Source of the DNA: Dyadobacter fermentans
GTDB lineage: Bacteria > Bacteroidota > Bacteroidia > Cytophagales > Spirosomataceae
Assembly (NCBI RefSeq): GCF_019924045.1
Contig: NZ_JAHXBN010000014.1
Span: forward strand, 231,813 to 295,812
DNA: 64,000 nucleotides
Reading direction: 5' to 3'
Below are positions 60,402 to 64,000 of the stretch, in pieces. The position numbers were made by a program, and so were the translations under genes. Each line of letters starts with the position of its first letter. Position 1 is the stretch's first letter. Below the pieces are notes generated by a model. It made no database searches. It was not told where the DNA came from and worked only from the letters and a program-made list of their open reading frames with translations.

Positions 60402-60850
60402 GTGCTCATATTAAACACTATACATCGCGCAACAATATTACATCGCCTTCGCCGACGGACCCGCGTGAAGGCTTTTCGGATTTTAGTTACGGCGCGCCGA
60501 TCGTCGATCCGGCCCCGGTTACCATTGATATACCGGTCGGCGGAACGTACACCTACGATATCAATTTCGTCATGGGAGGCTCCTATATCGAGCGATCGAA
60601 CTATCTGGAATACATTATACCCGGAAAAGAGCTGTATTTACTCGTTCAAAGTGTGGAAACTGCCAATAAGTTGAAGCAAGCCCCATACAACTATACGCTG
60701 TACCGCGACCTGGCCGAAGCCAGACTGATACTGCACCCGAAGATTATATCGGCAATTTGTGTCGGGGTGTTCTGTTACCTTCCGCCGCAGCTACTTTCCG
60801 GGCTGGCCTGACGGTAAATGCGCCGCCATTTCACCTTTTAAGCCCAACGA
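60402..60850 (+). pseudogene. Decayed gene remnant (5' truncated)
   Basis: The frame with ATG at 60572 continues from an upstream part without a start (after a TAG near 60396) and reads TSPSPTDPREGFSDFSYGAPIVDPAPVTIDIPVGGTYTYDINFVMGGSYIERSNYLEYIIPGKEL until a stop at 60811. It resembles a piece of a secreted beta-structured protein but with no signal peptide. Near the 3' end a different frame (for example YFPGWPDGKCAAISPFKPNE, stop near 60851) looks more natural, so a frameshift is possible. I do not recognise the family. The gap (60304-60928) contains nothing else that I can support. Confidence 0.45.
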
Positions 60851-60928
60851 ATAGCGTGGTGGCCGGCGATTTCTTTGCAGGAATAGCCGGCCAACGCCTA
60901 TATTTATCCCTTCGAACGAAACTTTTGA

Positions 60929-61987
60929 ATGGAAAAAGAGAACGAATTGTTCGGCGTGAAGGAAATTGCCAGGCGCGCCAATGTGTCCACCGCTACGGTC
61001 GATCGGGTACTGCATAACCGGACGGGCGTTTCGGAGAAAACCAAGGCAAAGATCAATGCGATCATCAAGGAGATGGACTACCAGCCCAATATCCTTGCCA
61101 GCCGGCTCGCTTCTAAAAAGATCATCAGCCTCGCCGCATTGCTGCCCGACGTGTCGGAAGAAACGGATTTCTGGTCGGCTCCGTTGAACGGAATACGCCG
61201 TGCGGAGGCAGAAATGAAGCAGTACGGGGTCCAGGTGCAGGTTTTTTTGTTTGACCTCAATCATAAGGATTCGTTCGCAGACCAGATCCGTCTCGTGCTC
61301 GATGCCGGTTTTCACGGAATCCTGATATCCCCTTCCTTCATCGAAGAAACCCGCAAGTTTGCGGTAGAATGTGCGCGACGGAAGATCCCCTACGTTTTCA
61401 TCGATTCCGATATTCCTGACTTGCACAGCCTCTCATACATAGGCCCGCACCTGCGCAAAAGCGGGTACGTGGGAGCGAAGCTGCTCACTTACCGCTTGGA
61501 ACCGGAGAAGAAGGTGTTGATCATCAATATTTCAAAGGAGATCGACAACTACAATTACCTCGAAATCGAGGATGGTTTCAGGGCGTATTTCAATGATAAT
61601 AACCAGCCGAACGAGATTGTCCGCATTGATATCCGCGAAACGGATTACCAGTCGGTGGCGCGGCACCTTACTTATGTGTTCCATTTAAATAAGGATATCG
61701 GCGCCGCGTTCGTGACCAACTCGCGCGTGCATACGGTCGCATCGTTCCTGAAAAACAGCCACCGCACCCACGTATCGCTGATCGGCTACGATTTTGTGCG
61801 GGAAAACGTGGATTACCTGGAAGACAATGTGATCGACTTCCTGATTTGCCACCGGCCAGACGACCAGGGGTACCGCGGCATGATGGCCCTTTACCAGACG
61901 CTCGTCGTGAATGCGCCCGTCACGAAGCAGAACTACATGCCCATCGATATCGTGACGAAGGAGAACTACGAGTTTTATCAGAATTAA
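60929..61987 (+). CDS. LacI-family transcriptional regulator
   Basis: A 352-residue regulator. The N-terminal LacI HTH is FGVKEIARRANVSTATVDRVLHNRTGVSEKTKAKINAIIKEMDYQPNILASRLASKKI, followed by a periplasmic-binding-protein-like sensor domain (about 60-352) containing LINISKEIDNYNYLEIEDGFRAYF and HTVASFLKNSHRTHVSLIGYDFVRENVDYLEDN. It is of the Bacteroidota type, which has a DNA-binding pattern similar to the classical family and an effector probably a sugar. The downstream palindrome at 62026-62045 is the likely operator, so it controls the transporter and epimerase genes that follow. Confidence 0.92.
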   Translation: MEKENELFGVKEIARRANVSTATVDRVLHNRTGVSEKTKAKINAIIKEMDYQPNILASRLASKKIISLAALLPDVSEETDFWSAPLNGIRRAEAEMKQYGVQVQVFLFDLNHKDSFADQIRLVLDAGFHGILISPSFIEETRKFAVECARRKIPYVFIDSDIPDLHSLSYIGPHLRKSGYVGAKLLTYRLEPEKKVLIINISKEIDNYNYLEIEDGFRAYFNDNNQPNEIVRIDIRETDYQSVARHLTYVFHLNKDIGAAFVTNSRVHTVASFLKNSHRTHVSLIGYDFVRENVDYLEDNVIDFLICHRPDDQGYRGMMALYQTLVVNAPVTKQNYMPIDIVTKENYEFYQN

Positions 61988-62025
61988 TTTTCCTGAAAAT
62001 GGAAATTATAAATTCTTTTCTACCT

Positions 62026-62045
62026 TTACGGGCACGTGCCCGTAA
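62026..62045 (+). promoter_or_regulatory. 20-bp perfect palindrome, likely LacI operator
   Basis: TTACGGGCACGTGCCCGTAA is perfectly self-complementary with a central CpG, the general layout of LacI-family operators. It lies 39 bp after the LacI stop and 45 bp before the proposed TTG start of the transporter, overlapping a TACCTTTA that resembles the -7 element. It also covers a GTG at 62036 in the transporter frame, which is therefore unlikely to be the real start. Confidence 0.7.
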
Positions 62046-62089
62046 TTCATCAATCATTCATATTTCGCTCACAGCCAAACCCTTTTAAC

Positions 62090-63322
62090 TTGGAAAACTT
62101 TAAAGAGCAATTTCTTAAATGGCTCCGGTCTCTGGGGCCTGGTATGATCACCGCCGCGCTGGTTTTCGGACCCAGCAAAATGACGATTACTTCAAAAATG
62201 GGGGCTATTTATGGCTACTCGCTGCTTTGGCTGGTGGTAGTCGCCATTTTCTTCATGGCTATTTTTACCGGCATGGCTACACGTATCGGGGTCGCTACGG
62301 ACCAATCACTGCTGGCTACGGTACGCCAGAAGTGGGGTAAGTCGGCGGCTGTGGCGATGGGTATCGGTGTCTTTCTGGTAGCATCATCCTTTCAGGCGGG
62401 GAATTCGGTGGGAGTGGGTATTGCGGCTGGTGAGCTGTTTCACACGTCGCCGGTGCCGTGGATATTGTTTTTCAATGCATTTGCGATATGCCTGCTGTTT
62501 TTCCGGAGCTTTTATTCGGTACTGGAAAAGACGATGATCTTTCTGATCGTATTAATGTTGCTGTCTTTCATTACCACCTTGTTTTGGGCAGAACCTTCTG
62601 CCGCGGAAGTAGCACGTGGCCTGGTGGCCCCACAGGTACCCGAAGGCTCGCTGGGGCTGATTATCGCATTTACAGCCTCTTGCTTTTCCATTGTCGGTGC
62701 ATTGTACCAGTCATATCTGGTCCAGGAGCGGATCCGCATTAATCCGGTCGTAAGGCAGGGCAGAAACGACAGCAATACCGGCATCATCCTGCTCGGGGTA
62801 ATGTGCCTGATCGTAATAGTATGCGCTGCGGCGATCCTCAAACCCAAAGGCATCGCTGTCAACTCCGCGTCGGACATGGCCAAAGCCCTTGAACCGCTTT
62901 TCGGAAGCAATGCTTCTGCATTTTTTCTGATCGGCCTTTTCGGTGCGGCCTTTTCATCGGTGATCGGTAATGCATCGGTGGGGGGCACGTTGCTGGGCGA
63001 CGCCCTCGGAATGGGCAGCAATTTCTCTTCCAGGCAAGTGCGGTACCTGGTAGCGCTTGTGATGGTGATCGGTGCATCTGTGGCGATCCGGTTTGGCAAA
63101 CTACCGCTCGAACTCATCGTATTCGCGCAAAGCGTGACCATTTTCGTGGTACCGTTTATTGGTACGGCCCTCTACCTGGTGGGTAACGATGCAAAGATCA
63201 TGGGCGAGCATGTCAACAAGCCTGCAGTAAAGGTTTTCGCGGGGCTGGGATTGCTCATCATTTTTGCGCTGGCGCTGGTCAATGTCAAAGAATTATTTTT
63301 CAACAATCCGCTTTTTAAATAA
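62090..63322 (+). CDS. Nramp-related transporter lacking canonical metal-binding motifs
   Basis: A 410-residue membrane protein with about 11 helices, homologous to Nramp (LRSLGPGMITAALVFGPSKMTITSKMGAIYGYSLLW). Its start is taken as the TTG at 62090 because an operator covers the earlier GTG at 62036. In canonical Nramp helix 1 carries DPGN and helix 6 MPH; here the corresponding segments read GPSK (residues 27-30) and VGALYQSYLVQ near 202. These are the ligands of the transported metal. Loss of both suggests a substrate other than Mn or Fe. It is regulated with the epimerase gene 1 bp downstream, most likely by the LacI protein. Confidence 0.85.
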   Translation: MENFKEQFLKWLRSLGPGMITAALVFGPSKMTITSKMGAIYGYSLLWLVVVAIFFMAIFTGMATRIGVATDQSLLATVRQKWGKSAAVAMGIGVFLVASSFQAGNSVGVGIAAGELFHTSPVPWILFFNAFAICLLFFRSFYSVLEKTMIFLIVLMLLSFITTLFWAEPSAAEVARGLVAPQVPEGSLGLIIAFTASCFSIVGALYQSYLVQERIRINPVVRQGRNDSNTGIILLGVMCLIVIVCAAAILKPKGIAVNSASDMAKALEPLFGSNASAFFLIGLFGAAFSSVIGNASVGGTLLGDALGMGSNFSSRQVRYLVALVMVIGASVAIRFGKLPLELIVFAQSVTIFVVPFIGTALYLVGNDAKIMGEHVNKPAVKVFAGLGLLIIFALALVNVKELFFNNPLFK

Positions 63323-63323
63323 A

Positions 63324-64000
63324 ATGAACGGTATCGAAATTTTTGAGGAACAATGGCTTAGCCCGTCCGAGGCGTTGATCGAGGATATGAAGCGTATCGA
63401 AGGCGACATTATGATCCTCGGGGCGGGTGGGAAAATCGGCCCGAGCATTGCGCGGCTCACCATGCAGGCCATCGAACGGGCCGGCCTGGACAAGCGCGTG
63501 ATCGCCGTGTCGCGATTCAGCGAAGAAGGGCTGGCACAGGAACTGAATGCCGAGGGTATCGAGACAATCGTCGCTAACATTCTGGATGATACGCAATTGC
63601 AGGACCTGCCGGAGGTTGAAAACGTGCTCTACCTGGCCGGTCAGAAGTTTGGGACGTCCAATAATGAGCCCTACACCTGGGCGATGAACACCTACCTGCC
63701 CGGACGCGTGGCCGAGAAGTTCCGCAAATCGCGCATTGTGGTGTATTCGACGGGTAACGTGTACCCATTCACGCCCGTGGGCTCGGGCGGGGCCACCGAG
63801 GAAATGCGGACCGACCCGGTAGGGGAATATGGGCAGTCGTGCCTCGGGCGCGAGCGGATGTTCCAGTACTTTTCATCGGTTTACGGTACACCGATCCTGC
63901 TTTACCGGCTGAATTACGCGATCGATTTCAAATATGGCGTACTGCTGGAAGTGGCCAAATCGGTGCTGAACGGCAAGCCGCTGGACGTAACGATGGGGCA
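63324..64000 (+). CDS. NAD-dependent epimerase/dehydratase family protein, partial
   Basis: Open from the ATG at 63324 to the window end (225 codons), 1 bp after the transporter. It reads MNGIEIFEEQWLSPSEALIEDMKRIEGDIMILGAGGKIGPSIARL with the Rossmann motif GAGGKIG at about 33-39. Further along it has VLYLAGQKFGTSN, then VYSTGNVYPF and a GRERMFQYFSSVYGTPILLYRLNYAIDFKYG segment, in line with an extended SDR (YxxxK-like region replaced by GQSCLGRERM). The C-terminus is beyond the window. It is probably an enzyme acting on a sugar or sugar acid and co-transcribed with the Nramp-related gene. Confidence 0.82.
   Translation, partial: MNGIEIFEEQWLSPSEALIEDMKRIEGDIMILGAGGKIGPSIARLTMQAIERAGLDKRVIAVSRFSEEGLAQELNAEGIETIVANILDDTQLQDLPEVENVLYLAGQKFGTSNNEPYTWAMNTYLPGRVAEKFRKSRIVVYSTGNVYPFTPVGSGGATEEMRTDPVGEYGQSCLGRERMFQYFSSVYGTPILLYRLNYAIDFKYGVLLEVAKSVLNGKPLDVTMG

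Noticed and set aside
62036..62089. GTG start for the Nramp-related gene
   Set aside because: Covered by the 20-bp palindrome and its promoter-like element; TTG at 62090 agrees better with the family N-terminus.

Overview
The window looks like a chromosomal segment of a Bacteroidota bacterium of the Cytophagales type; Dyadobacter or a close relative is my best guess from the gene families, not from a database match. Supporting signs are a SusC/SusD pair, a type IX secretion C-terminal sorting domain, Bacteroidota-style -7 promoter elements (TAnnTTTG) before several genes, LytS/LytTR and NarL-type regulators, and a moderate GC content with AT-rich intergenic regions. I see no rRNA, tRNA, CRISPR array, phage or transposase gene. 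The first gene (minus strand) and the last gene (plus strand) are cut by the window edges.

Region 1 (1-14.5 kb) is housekeeping and accessory metabolism: a GH97 glycosidase, a small AbrB-like/AT-hook protein, a short Fur-like regulator beside a DUF4198 secreted protein, a GAF protein, two AraC regulators flanking an SDR oxidoreductase, a class A penicillin-binding protein and a flavin oxidoreductase. A 140-bp element with terminal inverted repeats and four internal hairpins lies at 10.45-10.59 kb.

Region 2 (14.7-27.4 kb) is signalling and envelope. Two overlapping LytS-type kinases and a LytTR response regulator are followed by a diheme cytochrome c, an atypical LytTR regulator, a YegP protein, an AI-2E family permease, an MscS channel, two lipoproteins, and an ECF sigma factor overlapping an unusual membrane protein with a barrel-like C-terminus.

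Region 3 (27.4-39.3 kb) is a polysaccharide utilisation locus: SusC, SusD and a DUF3823 lipoprotein on the plus strand, and a GH71/GH99-like secreted enzyme and a membrane-anchored regulator on the minus strand. The regulator joins a LamG/kelch-like periplasmic sensor through one membrane helix to a cytoplasmic winged helix plus a BTAD-like helical domain. Four TTAAnnCC motifs spaced 13, 11 and 11 bp lie between the GH and susC genes. I regard this pair as the most interesting candidate system in the window.

Region 4 (39.3-56 kb) holds further regulators and transport: HxlR divergent from an SDR, a Crp-family protein, an old yellow enzyme, a BlaI/M56 pair with a double palindromic operator, four NarL-type response regulators of which only one has an adjacent kinase, a TonB-type outer membrane protein, and a PadR/ABC permease pair.

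Region 5 (56-64 kb) carries a bestrophin-like channel, several small enzymes, a GumN-like protein, a GtrA-like protein, a decayed gene, and a LacI regulator followed by an Nramp-related transporter without the canonical metal-binding motifs and by an epimerase. A 20-bp perfect palindrome with a central CpG sits before the transporter and is a likely LacI operator.
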